Part shown: positions 23,792 to 30,886 of the stretch, piece by piece
How positions within the stretch are numbered: the first letter of the stretch is position 1
How the letters are laid out: each line of letters starts with the position of its first letter
Source: Deltaproteobacteria bacterium
Lineage (GTDB): Bacteria; Desulfobacterota; Desulfobacteria; C00003060; C00003106
Direction: 5' to 3'
Length of the DNA: 30,886 nucleotides
NCBI GenBank assembly: GCA_019314005.1
Contig: JAFDAE010000023.1
Span: 1 to 30,886, forward strand
The notes under the pieces: generated by a model
Database searches by the model: none
Seen by the model: the letters and a program-made list of their open reading frames with translations, nothing else
Told to the model about the DNA's origin: nothing
Position numbers and translations under genes: made by a program

Positions 23792-24793
23792 TTAGGAAAT
23801 ATCTAAAGACCAACGCACTACTGACGCACCCCATGTTAGACCCGCCCCAAAGGTAACCAAGAGAATAATATCTCCCGGCTGTAACAATCCTTCTCGGTTG
23901 GCCTCGTCCAATGCGATCGGGATAGAGGCGGAAGATGTGTTGCCATATTTATGGATATTGGTATAGACCTTTTCCATCGGAATGGAAATCTTCTCGGCTA
24001 AGGCTTGGATAATTCTAATATTTGCTTGATGGGGTACTACAAGTTTTATATCAGAAGTAGAGAGGTTGTTGTGCTCCAGCGCTTTCGTGGCAACATCAGC
24101 AAGATGTCTTACCGCTTTTTTAAACAACTTATTACCTTCCATAGCCAGAAAATACGGCTTCCCCTCAAAGGCATCTAAGATTTTCGGAGGATCAGGATTA
24201 CCTTCTTCCGAGTAGAGGAGTTCCCAGCATCTACCATCAGAACCAAGATGAGTAGATAAAATGCCATTATCATCATCGGCCTGAGACAGCACCACCACAC
24301 CGGCTCCGTCTCCCAGTAGAACACATGTGCTTCTGTCTTGCCAATTAGCAACGGAAGAAAGTCGTTCAGCGCCAATCACCAAGGCTTTTTTACAACTTCC
24401 GACCGCGATGGCATTTTCTGCAATCGAAAGAGCATAAAGAAAGCCGGAACATCCCGCAGAGACATCGAATGCATTGGCATTATCAGCATTGATCTTATTC
24501 TGTACCAGACAGGCAACGGCGGGGAACTGTCGATCAGGAGTAATTGTACCGACAATAATAAGATCCAGCTCATCCGGCGACACTTTGGCCATCTCAAGGG
24601 CTTTCAGAGATGCGTCGGACGCTAAATCAAAGGCATTCTCTCCTTCCCCTTTCTGGGCAATACGTCGTTCTTTGATCCCGGTCCTTCTTGTAATCCATTC
24701 ATCCGAAGTGTCGACAATCTTTTCAAGATCCACATTGGTTAGAATTCTTTTGGGCGTCGTGGATCCTGTGCCTATAATACGAGCTCTAAACAT
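23792..24793 (-). CDS. fabH: Beta-ketoacyl-ACP synthase III
   Basis: A 333-residue thiolase-fold enzyme that condenses an acyl-CoA primer with malonyl-ACP to start fatty-acid synthesis. The catalytic triad is visible: C115 in SAGCSGFLYAL, H255 in VPHQANIRI and N285 in YGNTSSASIP. The length is normal for FabH and the DTSDEWITRRTGI segment near residue 28 is typical. The ATG at 24793 has AAGGAA about 10 nt upstream. It is transcribed alone, away from the other fatty-acid genes that often accompany it, so a role in priming a special acyl chain is possible but not shown. Confidence 0.95.
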   Translation of the reverse strand: MFRARIIGTGSTTPKRILTNVDLEKIVDTSDEWITRRTGIKERRIAQKGEGENAFDLASDASLKALEMAKVSPDELDLIIVGTITPDRQFPAVACLVQNKINADNANAFDVSAGCSGFLYALSIAENAIAVGSCKKALVIGAERLSSVANWQDRSTCVLLGDGAGVVVLSQADDDNGILSTHLGSDGRCWELLYSEEGNPDPPKILDAFEGKPYFLAMEGNKLFKKAVRHLADVATKALEHNNLSTSDIKLVVPHQANIRIIQALAEKISIPMEKVYTNIHKYGNTSSASIPIALDEANREGLLQPGDIILLVTFGAGLTWGASVVRWSLDIS

Positions 24794-24822
24794 AGTGCAA
24801 TGTTTCCTTGTTTTTAACTAAA

Positions 24823-24833
24823 TTTATACCAAA
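24823..24833 (-). promoter_or_regulatory. Possible extended -10 of the fabH promoter
   Basis: On the minus strand TTTGGTATAAA includes a TGnTATAAA extended -10 pattern about 30 nt before the fabH start. No good -35 box is seen at the usual distance, so support is weak. Confidence 0.3.
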
Positions 24834-24941
24834 TGGGAACCCAATGGAATTAATTTTGATATCACAACATGAGAAATCTGTCACTATTTTTTTAAAAAAT
24901 CTCCTTGCTGACATCCATTCCTTTTGGTACACAAACCTAAT

Positions 24942-25137
24942 AATTTCGAAATCCGAAGTCCGAAATTCGAAACAAATTCAAATTCCCAAAGCACAAAATT
25001 CGAAACAATATTATTTAGAAATTCGTATGCTTAATTCACGAAAAGCAGGGCGCTGCGTAACATTCAATAACGTTTTGAAAATTTGATATTTAGATTTCGG
25101 ATTTGTTTCGAATTTCGATATTCGATATTCGGATTTA
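24942..25137. repeat. Inverted-arm heptamer element upstream of the aminotransferase gene
   Basis: The left arm (24947-24980) contains CGAAATC, CGAAGTC, CGAAATT and CGAAACA; the right arm (about 25094-25137) contains TTCGAAT, TTCGATA, TTCGATA and TTCGGAT in the opposite orientation. CGAAATTCGAAACAAAT is shared between the left arm and the reverse complement of the right. The centre of about 115 nt has no evident content. It occupies half of the 401-nt gap between fabH and the aminotransferase (24794-25194). The rest of the gap is AT-rich and shows only the fabH upstream region and the aminotransferase ribosome-binding site. Confidence 0.82.
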
Positions 25138-25194
25138 TCCCCTTTTATTTCGAACTTAGGACTCTTCTAAAATAGATCAATACGAGGGTATAAC

Positions 25195-26376
25195 ATGTCT
25201 ATCTCAAAAAACATCGAAGAAATCTTGTCCCGCTCCTCATGGATACGTAAAATGTTTGAAGAAGGTTCCCGGCTCAAAGCCGAGCATGGGGCCGAAAATG
25301 TATTCGATTTCAGCCTTGGCAATCCTAACGTAGAACCTCCTGAGCAGTTTTCAAAGATTCTCAAAGAAACTGCAAGCACATTCAAGCCGGGTAGCCATGC
25401 CTATATGCCCAACATAGGCTATCTTGAAACACGCAGAACAATAGCCGATTTCTTGACAGACGAGCAAGGTGTTTTTATAACCGCAGAAGATATTGTTATG
25501 ACTTGCGGCGCCGCCGGCGCGCTGAACGTTGCCTTAAAGACCATACTGAACCCCGGGGAAGAGGTAATCACCCCGGCGCCTTACTTTGTGGAATACAATT
25601 TTTACGTGGGGAACCACGGAGGAATCCTAAAAACCGTACCGACCCGATCAGATTTTGACCTTGATATAGCGGCTATTGAACAAGCCATCACTCCCGATAC
25701 CCGCGCGGTACTGATTAATTCTCCCAACAATCCTACCGGCAAGATATATACTCAAAAAGTTCTGGCGGAACTCAGCAGCCTGTTGGCGAAAAAGGGGAAA
25801 AAGCTAAAAAAGACTATCTATCTGATTTCTGATGAACCTTATCGTAAAATCGTCTTTGACAATATGAAGGTCCCGAGTGTGTTGGCCGATTACCCAAACA
25901 GCATCATCGCCACATCATACTCCAAAGATCTTTCCATCCCGGGCGAACGGATAGGATTTTTGGCGGTAAACCCAAGCACTGATCATAGGGATAACCTATT
26001 GGCCGGATTGGCATTGTCCAATCGCATCCTTGGCTACGTAAATGCCCCCGCGTTGATGCAGCGAATCATCGAAAAATTGCAAGGTATAAGCGTTGATCCA
26101 AAAATCTATCAGAAAAAACGGGATCTTCTATGCGATGCCTTGGCTGATTACGGTTATTCTTTTGAAAAGCCGTCAGGAGCCTTTTACCTCTTTCCCAAGG
26201 CCCCAATACCTGATGACGTAGCATTTGTAAAAGCGCTTCAGGAAGAACTCATATTAACCGTGCCGGGCAGCGGTTTCGGTGGACCGGGTCACTTCAGAAT
26301 CGCCTTTTGTGTGGATGATAAGACAATTATCCGCGCACTGCCCGGTTTTAAGCGGACAATAGAAAGACTCCAATAA
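25195..26376 (+). CDS. Class I/II pyridoxal-phosphate aminotransferase (aspartate aminotransferase-like)
   Basis: A 393-residue PLP enzyme. The internal aldimine lysine is K244 in SYSKDLSIPGERIG, with R252 as the phosphate ligand; SPNNPTG (176-182), SDEPY (D213, Y216) and the substrate-carboxylate arginine in GHFRIAF (about 376) complete the active site. N-terminal FSLGNPNVEPP is typical of the aspartate/aromatic group. The amino-donor specificity cannot be read from the sequence. ATG 25195 follows GAGGG with a 7-nt spacer. It appears to be a single-gene unit downstream of a heptamer palindrome. Confidence 0.92.
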   Translation: MSISKNIEEILSRSSWIRKMFEEGSRLKAEHGAENVFDFSLGNPNVEPPEQFSKILKETASTFKPGSHAYMPNIGYLETRRTIADFLTDEQGVFITAEDIVMTCGAAGALNVALKTILNPGEEVITPAPYFVEYNFYVGNHGGILKTVPTRSDFDLDIAAIEQAITPDTRAVLINSPNNPTGKIYTQKVLAELSSLLAKKGKKLKKTIYLISDEPYRKIVFDNMKVPSVLADYPNSIIATSYSKDLSIPGERIGFLAVNPSTDHRDNLLAGLALSNRILGYVNAPALMQRIIEKLQGISVDPKIYQKKRDLLCDALADYGYSFEKPSGAFYLFPKAPIPDDVAFVKALQEELILTVPGSGFGGPGHFRIAFCVDDKTIIRALPGFKRTIERLQ

Positions 26377-26504
26377 TTCCTTGGGGATAACGTAAAATAT
26401 CTTTCTTTCCCTAAAGTCTACATTCATAGTTTGGAAAGAGAAGTTTTCTAAAAGAACTTTATGTGCTAAACTAATAGGTATTTCACTAAAAGGAGGGCAT
26501 GAAG

Positions 26505-26975
26505 ATGAAAAAACTTTTTTTTGCACTTATGGTCTTAGGACTGGCGGTGTGTCTGGCCGTCCCTGCTTTATGCGATGAGGCAAAGGAGTCCGGCCGCGAT
26601 GACGACTACGGCTACGGCATGGGCCACGGCTACATGAAGGGCGATCGCCTGGCTGTGCATGGAAGGGGTCGCAGCTACTTGCGCCCCCGCGCCTGGCAGT
26701 CGATGAAAGCTGAGCAGCGGGAACAGTGTAAGAAGATACAGGCCGAGCATCTAATGGACACCTTAGAGCTGAGAAAGAAACTGGCCACAAAACGCATCGA
26801 AGTACAAACCCTATGGGCGCAGCCAAACGTGGACCAAGCCAGGATTGAGAAGCTTTCCGATGAAATCGCCGAGCTTTCTGCCGAACTTTCGAAGAAACGC
26901 GGCAAATACCTGTTAAAGTGCCGCCAGAAGTTCGGAGATCAAGGTTGGCGATGCCCCGGCAAGAGGTGCCGATAG
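26505..26975 (+). CDS. ZraP/CpxP-like periplasmic metal- or stress-associated protein
   Basis: A 156-residue exported protein. ATG 26505 is preferred over ATG 26499 because AGGAGG (26491-26496) lies 8 nt before it. The signal peptide (KKLFFALMVLGLAVCLAVPALC) is followed by a Gly/Tyr/His/Asp-rich region (DDDYGYGMGHGY) suited to metal binding. A long helical part (about 65-140) has the ELRKKLATKRIEV and AELSAELSKKRGK pattern of the Spy/CpxP/ZraP superfamily, and the C-terminus has three cysteines (CRQKFG, RCPGKRC). These proteins act as periplasmic chaperones or zinc-stress accessories. Its coding sequence is visibly more GC-rich than its neighbours, hinting at recent transfer or biased composition. 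No cognate two-component pair is adjacent. Confidence 0.8.
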   Translation: MKKLFFALMVLGLAVCLAVPALCDEAKESGRDDDYGYGMGHGYMKGDRLAVHGRGRSYLRPRAWQSMKAEQREQCKKIQAEHLMDTLELRKKLATKRIEVQTLWAQPNVDQARIEKLSDEIAELSAELSKKRGKYLLKCRQKFGDQGWRCPGKRCR

Positions 26976-27062
26976 CTAACCCCCATCTACCTGGATCATT
27001 TGTTGTGGCTCAAAAATTTCCGCAAGTAGATGAATGTTACCGAAAGGACCTTTGAGAAACCA

Positions 27063-29078
27063 TCAATGCCGGCAATACTCCTTCGGCTCCGTCCCTTTTA
27101 TAAAAGATGCTTCTTCAGCAAAGGGACAGTCTTGTGATGCCAGCAGTCCTGATTCCTTATCAATGCTTACTTTTATGATATTTTCCGGAACTGAAAAACC
27201 GTGATATAGCTCTCCGGTCAAGGCACCCTCCATGAAATCGACCCAGATCGGAAGCGCGGCCCTACTTCCTGTCTCATGATCTCCTATGCTTTCATGGTTA
27301 TCACACCCCGTCCAGACTCCGGTTACCAAGGTGGGAGAAAAACCGACAAAGAGGGCATCTCTATAAATATTTGTAGTGCCGGTTTTGCCTCCAAGCGGAC
27401 GTCCGATTCGTTTTGCTTTTTGCCCTGTTCCGTTCTGAACGACACCCTGCAGCATATCAGTAATAATATAGGCTGATTCTCTACGCATCACTGTCCGCCT
27501 TTGGGGTTTCATCCGCCACAGTAAACGTCCGTCACTATCAAAGACCTCAACGACCGCGCAGGGCTTGACCCAGATCCCTTGATTCGGAAACACGGCATAC
27601 GCTGCCGTCAACTCAAGAAGGGGTATCTCCGAAGTACCTAACGCAAGAGTCAGATTGGGCTGCAATACAGATGTTATACCCATGTTATGCGCGAATCGGG
27701 CCACTGATTCCGCTCCGAGCTTGTTCAGCAGCTTGACTGCCGGAATATTTTCAGAAACAGCAAGAGCCCACCGAAGCGTCATTTCCCCTTTGTAGTCACC
27801 TGCAAAATTGATCGGCGCCCAATTCTCTTCACTACCACTCTTGAACTCAATCGGACCGTCCCAAATCGTATCATTCTGGGCAAAACCTTGTTCTATAGCA
27901 TACGCGTAAACTATTGGCTTAAAGGCCGATCCAGGCTGGCGCAGGGCTTGAGTGGCGCGGTTAAACCGGCTTTCATTAAAATCGCGTCCGCCCACCATAG
28001 CTAAAATACCCCCCTGGTGGGCATCCAAACAGACTAACGCCCCTTGTGGATATTTTGTTCTCTCTATAGGACCCCGATTTATCCTCTTTTCGAGCCGCTC
28101 CAAACCGCTCTTAAACACCTTTTCAGCCAAAGACTGTTTAGCGGAGTCGAGGGTAGTATACACCTCCAATCCCCTTCTATACAGGGATTCCTGCCCCAGT
28201 GTATCTTCCAAAAAGGCCTTTACGTATTTTACAAAGTAAGGCGCCCTCCACTCCGCCGTCTTCACTCCGGCAAGCACAAGAGGGGCCTCTTTTGCCTCCT
28301 GGTACTCCTCCTCAGATATTACGCCTGTTTGTCTCATCCGGCCCAAAACAATAGTCCTTCGTTTGAGCGCCAGATCTCGATTTACCAAAGGAGAATACCG
28401 CGATGGCGATTTTGGCAACCCGGCGACCAGGGCACATTCCGGAAGGGTTAGGTCTTGTGCCGACCCCCCGAAATAGATATTGGCCGCGGCCTCTACCCCG
28501 TATGCGCCACTTCCCAAATAGATCTGGTTAAGATAAAGCGCCAATATCTCATTTTTGGTATAACGACGTTCAATCTGGATAGCTAATAATGCCTCTTTTA
28601 TCTTTCTCAAGATGGTCTTTTTGGATGTAAGAAAAAGGGTTTTGGCAAGCTGCTGAGTAATAGTGCTCGCCCCTTCCACAAATCGGCGGGCCATGATGTC
28701 TTTGACCAGGGCACGAACAATCCCCTTAATATCAACACCGGCATGCTCGTAAAAATGAGTGTCTTCTGTAGCGATAATCGCATCTTTTAGATATTTCGGT
28801 ATGGCATCTAAAGAGACGGGGACCCTCTTTTCAACAAAAAATTCTGCCAGCAGGGTCTTATCAGAGGCATAAATTCGAGTTACTGCCGAGGGATTGAATC
28901 TTTCCAGAGATCGTATCTGGGGCATGTCATGCATCAGAGCAAGGTAAGCGCCACCGCCTGCTCCAGCCACTGCGCCAAGGACTAAAATAACAAGGAAGAC
29001 TCTTAGGGACTTAGGAATTAACGAATTTAGGGATTTAGTGTTCCAACACAGCAATTCCTTAAATCTCTTGTAATTCAC
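27063..29078 (-). CDS. mrcA: Penicillin-binding protein 1A, bifunctional transglycosylase/transpeptidase
   Basis: A 671-residue class A PBP that polymerises and crosslinks peptidoglycan in the periplasm. There is one N-terminal membrane segment (about 27-49). The GT51 domain has catalytic E105 in ATEDTHFYEHAGVD and the GASTITQQLAKTLFL motif; the transpeptidase has S384-x-x-K387 (GSAFKP), SEN at 442-444 and KTGT at 565-568. It is a little shorter than E. coli PBP1A and lacks an obvious extra domain. The start is GTG 29078, four nt after GAGG. The first 25 residues are encoded inside a palindromic octamer repeat, and there is no other start before the membrane segment. It begins 29 nt after the hybrid kinase stop and could share its transcript. 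Confidence 0.93.
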   Translation of the reverse strand: MNYKRFKELLCWNTKSLNSLIPKSLRVFLVILVLGAVAGAGGGAYLALMHDMPQIRSLERFNPSAVTRIYASDKTLLAEFFVEKRVPVSLDAIPKYLKDAIIATEDTHFYEHAGVDIKGIVRALVKDIMARRFVEGASTITQQLAKTLFLTSKKTILRKIKEALLAIQIERRYTKNEILALYLNQIYLGSGAYGVEAAANIYFGGSAQDLTLPECALVAGLPKSPSRYSPLVNRDLALKRRTIVLGRMRQTGVISEEEYQEAKEAPLVLAGVKTAEWRAPYFVKYVKAFLEDTLGQESLYRRGLEVYTTLDSAKQSLAEKVFKSGLERLEKRINRGPIERTKYPQGALVCLDAHQGGILAMVGGRDFNESRFNRATQALRQPGSAFKPIVYAYAIEQGFAQNDTIWDGPIEFKSGSEENWAPINFAGDYKGEMTLRWALAVSENIPAVKLLNKLGAESVARFAHNMGITSVLQPNLTLALGTSEIPLLELTAAYAVFPNQGIWVKPCAVVEVFDSDGRLLWRMKPQRRTVMRRESAYIITDMLQGVVQNGTGQKAKRIGRPLGGKTGTTNIYRDALFVGFSPTLVTGVWTGCDNHESIGDHETGSRAALPIWVDFMEGALTGELYHGFSVPENIIKVSIDKESGLLASQDCPFAEEASFIKGTEPKEYCRH

Positions 29079-29108
29079 AATTCCTCAATCCCTAAATTCC
29101 TAAATTTC
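29003..29108. repeat. Inverted-arm octamer element spanning the mrcA start
   Basis: The left arm (29003-29038) and right arm (29079-29108) are degenerate tandem 8-mers in opposite orientation: GGGACTTA, GGAATTAA, CGAATTTA, GGGATTTA against ATTCCTCA, ATCCCTAA, ATTCCTAA. The element reaches from the upstream kinase stop codon through the ribosome-binding site and first 25 codons of mrcA. The design matches the heptamer elements elsewhere in the window but with a period of 8. Confidence 0.85.
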
Positions 29109-30886
29109 TATTCTTTATCCAAAACTTCTCTTATCTTGTGAGACAATTCTTTCATAGTAAACGGCTTCTGGATAAAATCGTTTGCACCTTGTCGCATAAC
29201 TTTTGTCGCTTCTCCATTAATGTTGTATCCACTGGAAATAATTGCTTTTACATCCGGGTTGATCCTCTTTAGAACGTCGTAAGCCTCTCTCCCGCCCATG
29301 CCGGGCATGATCATATCGAGAACAACTATATCAATTTTATCCTTATTCGCCTCATAGCACGCAATCGCTTCATTGCCTCCTGCCGCCACAAACACCTCAT
29401 ATCCCAGCGCCCTAAGCATCTCTTCACCTACATCTAACATAACCTGTTCATCGTCAACTAAAAGAATCGTTTCGTTCCCTTTTTTCATCTCTTTATTGCC
29501 GGGGGACGCTTCCTGTACAGTGACGGTTGCCTCTAATGCCGGCAGGTAAATGTTAAAAGTAGTACCGTGGCCTTCTTCGCTATAAACATTAATCATACCG
29601 CCATGGATTTTAATAATGCCATAGGCTGAAGCCAAACCTAATCCGGTGCCTCTGCCCATCTCTTTCGTTGTAAAGAAGGGGTCGAATATCTGTCTTTGAG
29701 TCGCTTCATTCATGCCGCTTCCGGTATCGGTAATAGATATTTTAATGTATCTTCCGGGCTGCGCATTATAAGTTTTGGTATAGTTTTCGTCCAAGATAAC
29801 GTTACTCGTCTCCAGATAAAGTTCGCCTCTGCCTGGCATAGCCTGCCATGCGTTTACATAAAGGTTCAAAAGGACCTGTTCTATCTGCCCCTGATCAACT
29901 TCTACCACACAGAGGTCCTGCGCATATTTTTCTCTGATTGTAATCTCTTTCTTGGTACGCCCAAACATATGGGCGCTCTTGCTGACTATTTCATTGATAT
30001 GTGTCGGTTTAACATCATATTTTCCGCGCCTGGCAAAACCTAACAGTTGAGCAGTTAATTCCGCACCACTTTTAACCTGATCTTCAACACGTTTAAGCCT
30101 GGCATGAAAAGGATTCGCTGGCTCAAGGTCGTTTAACATCAAGGAGACGTACCCCTGAATACCCATAAGCAGGTTATTAAAATCATGGGCGATTCCGCCG
30201 GCCAAGGTCCCAATGGCCTCCATCTTCTGAGCTTGTCGGAACTGTTTCTGCAATTTCTCTTGTTCTTTCTCTGCCTGCTTTCTGTCAGTAATGTCACGTA
30301 TTATTCCCGTGGCATGCCATTCGCCTTTAATTTGCATACTTGAAATAGACAGCTCTATCGGGAATTCCGCTCCATCTTTCCTGGTGGCCGATAATTCAAG
30401 CGTTTTCCCGACAGCAACGCCTTGTCCTGTTCCCTGAAACTTCCTAATTCCCTTCTTGTAAGCTTCATGGTATCGTTGAGGACCAAAAAGTATATGTAGT
30501 TCCTTGCCGATTGCCTCTTCTGTGGTATAACCAAACATTTTTTCCGCAGCAGGATTCCAATAAGAAATATTTCCTTCCTGGTCCATCATAACAATGGCAT
30601 CCCGGGCGGTGTTGGTTATTGTTCGGTACTTCTCCTCGCTCTCTTGCAGCGCTTCCGCAGCCTTCCTGCGCTCGACAATGTCGTGGAAAACTACAACAAC
30701 ACCTGTAATGTTACCCTCGTCATCTTTGATCGGAGCGCCGCTGTCATCAATCGGTATTTCCGTTCCATCTTTGGCCAGCAGTACAGTGTGATTCGCCAGA
30801 CCTACAATAACACCTTTTCGGAACACCTTTGTCACAGGGTCTTCTACTTCTTCGCGCGTTTTTTCGTTTACGATATTAAAGATCTT
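29108..30886 (-). CDS. PAS-PAS hybrid sensor histidine kinase, N-terminus beyond window
   Basis: The frame is open to the window end, so the N-terminus is missing; a GTG at 30835 is internal to a PAS domain and not a likely start. Visible order: the end of one PAS domain (GNITGVVVVFHDIVERRK), a full PAS (roughly 62-186 counted from the codon at 30835), HisKA with GIAHDFNN (H217 in the same count), HATPase with DTGSGM and GTGLGLASAYG, and a C-terminal receiver with LLVDDEQ and VLDMIMPGMGG. The kinase core and receiver closely resemble those of the multi-PAS kinase at 11706-14480, so the two are paralogues. Whatever precedes the visible PAS is unknown. Confidence 0.92.
   Translation of the reverse strand, partial: KIFNIVNEKTREEVEDPVTKVFRKGVIVGLANHTVLLAKDGTEIPIDDSGAPIKDDEGNITGVVVVFHDIVERRKAAEALQESEEKYRTITNTARDAIVMMDQEGNISYWNPAAEKMFGYTTEEAIGKELHILFGPQRYHEAYKKGIRKFQGTGQGVAVGKTLELSATRKDGAEFPIELSISSMQIKGEWHATGIIRDITDRKQAEKEQEKLQKQFRQAQKMEAIGTLAGGIAHDFNNLLMGIQGYVSLMLNDLEPANPFHARLKRVEDQVKSGAELTAQLLGFARRGKYDVKPTHINEIVSKSAHMFGRTKKEITIREKYAQDLCVVEVDQGQIEQVLLNLYVNAWQAMPGRGELYLETSNVILDENYTKTYNAQPGRYIKISITDTGSGMNEATQRQIFDPFFTTKEMGRGTGLGLASAYGIIKIHGGMINVYSEEGHGTTFNIYLPALEATVTVQEASPGNKEMKKGNETILLVDDEQVMLDVGEEMLRALGYEVFVAAGGNEAIACYEANKDKIDIVVLDMIMPGMGGREAYDVLKRINPDVKAIISSGYNINGEATKVMRQGANDFIQKPFTMKELSHKIREVLDKE

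Noticed and set aside
24808..25086. Open frame of 92 codons in the fabH-aminotransferase gap
   Set aside because: It runs through the heptamer palindrome, has low-complexity repeat-derived content and no ribosome-binding site.
24947..25137. Short regularly spaced repeats resembling a CRISPR array
   Set aside because: Units are 7 nt, degenerate and directly abutting, with an inverted second arm and no spacers or cas genes.
27040..27056. GGACCTTTGAGAAAC as a further family-A terminus
   Set aside because: Only about 9 bases match, the outer GAGA is absent and no second end or core is found.
26976..27062. CATCTAC/GTAGATG as a terminator between the ZraP-like gene and mrcA
   Set aside because: The stem is only 7 bp with a loop of about 35 nt and no T-run.

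Overview
The window looks like chromosomal DNA of a strictly anaerobic Desulfobacterota-type bacterium (sulfate reducer or syntroph). This is inferred from gene content: a heterodisulfide-reductase/Flx electron-bifurcation locus, many PAS-containing histidine kinases, an oxygen-sensitive radical-SAM enzyme, AT-leaning base composition and intergenic DNA crowded with small palindromic repeats. No rRNA, tRNA, CRISPR array or transposase gene was seen.

Layout. (1) Bases 1-6881, plus strand: the tail of hdrB, then hdrA (double-length, two flavin modules), flxD (MvhD family), flxC, flxB and flxA. Together these encode an NAD(P)H-linked Hdr-Flx complex that would pass electrons between NAD(P)H, ferredoxin and a thiol/disulfide carrier. 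The flxC-flxB and flxB-flxA junctions each contain a palindromic element built of 7-nt units, and the one before flxA leaves that gene one heptamer out of frame with its only good start codon. (2) 6885-19021, minus strand: purine nucleoside phosphorylase, a membrane histidine kinase, a PAS-CheR methyltransferase, a multi-PAS hybrid kinase, an HDOD-GAF-PAS kinase and a REC-PAS-kinase-REC hybrid. No DNA-binding response regulator is present. (3) 19022-19763: a gene-free stretch made mostly of three MITE-like elements. (4) 19764-21690, plus strand: a small exported protein of unknown function, a PflX-type radical-SAM protein and a PPP-family phosphatase. (5) 21711-23779: a third element of family A, a consensus sigma70 promoter, a REC-PAS-kinase, and a NifU-C-domain (Nfu) protein. 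(6) 23792-26975: fabH (minus), a heptamer palindrome, a class I/II aminotransferase and a ZraP/CpxP-like periplasmic protein. (7) 27063-30886, minus strand: penicillin-binding protein 1A and, upstream of it, a hybrid kinase cut by the window end.

The most interesting layer is the non-coding one. At least three MITE-like families are visible: A (three copies and a solo end), B (two copies and a 12-nt remnant) and C (one copy). There is also a separate group of four inverted-arm elements whose arms are degenerate tandem 7- or 8-mers. These elements reach into genes: they supply stop codons, N-terminal codons and promoter flanks, and in flxA a possible slippage switch. The strongest single observation is that removing exactly one 7-nt unit at about 6024-6044 joins ATG 6002, which has a good ribosome-binding site, to the flxA reading frame.
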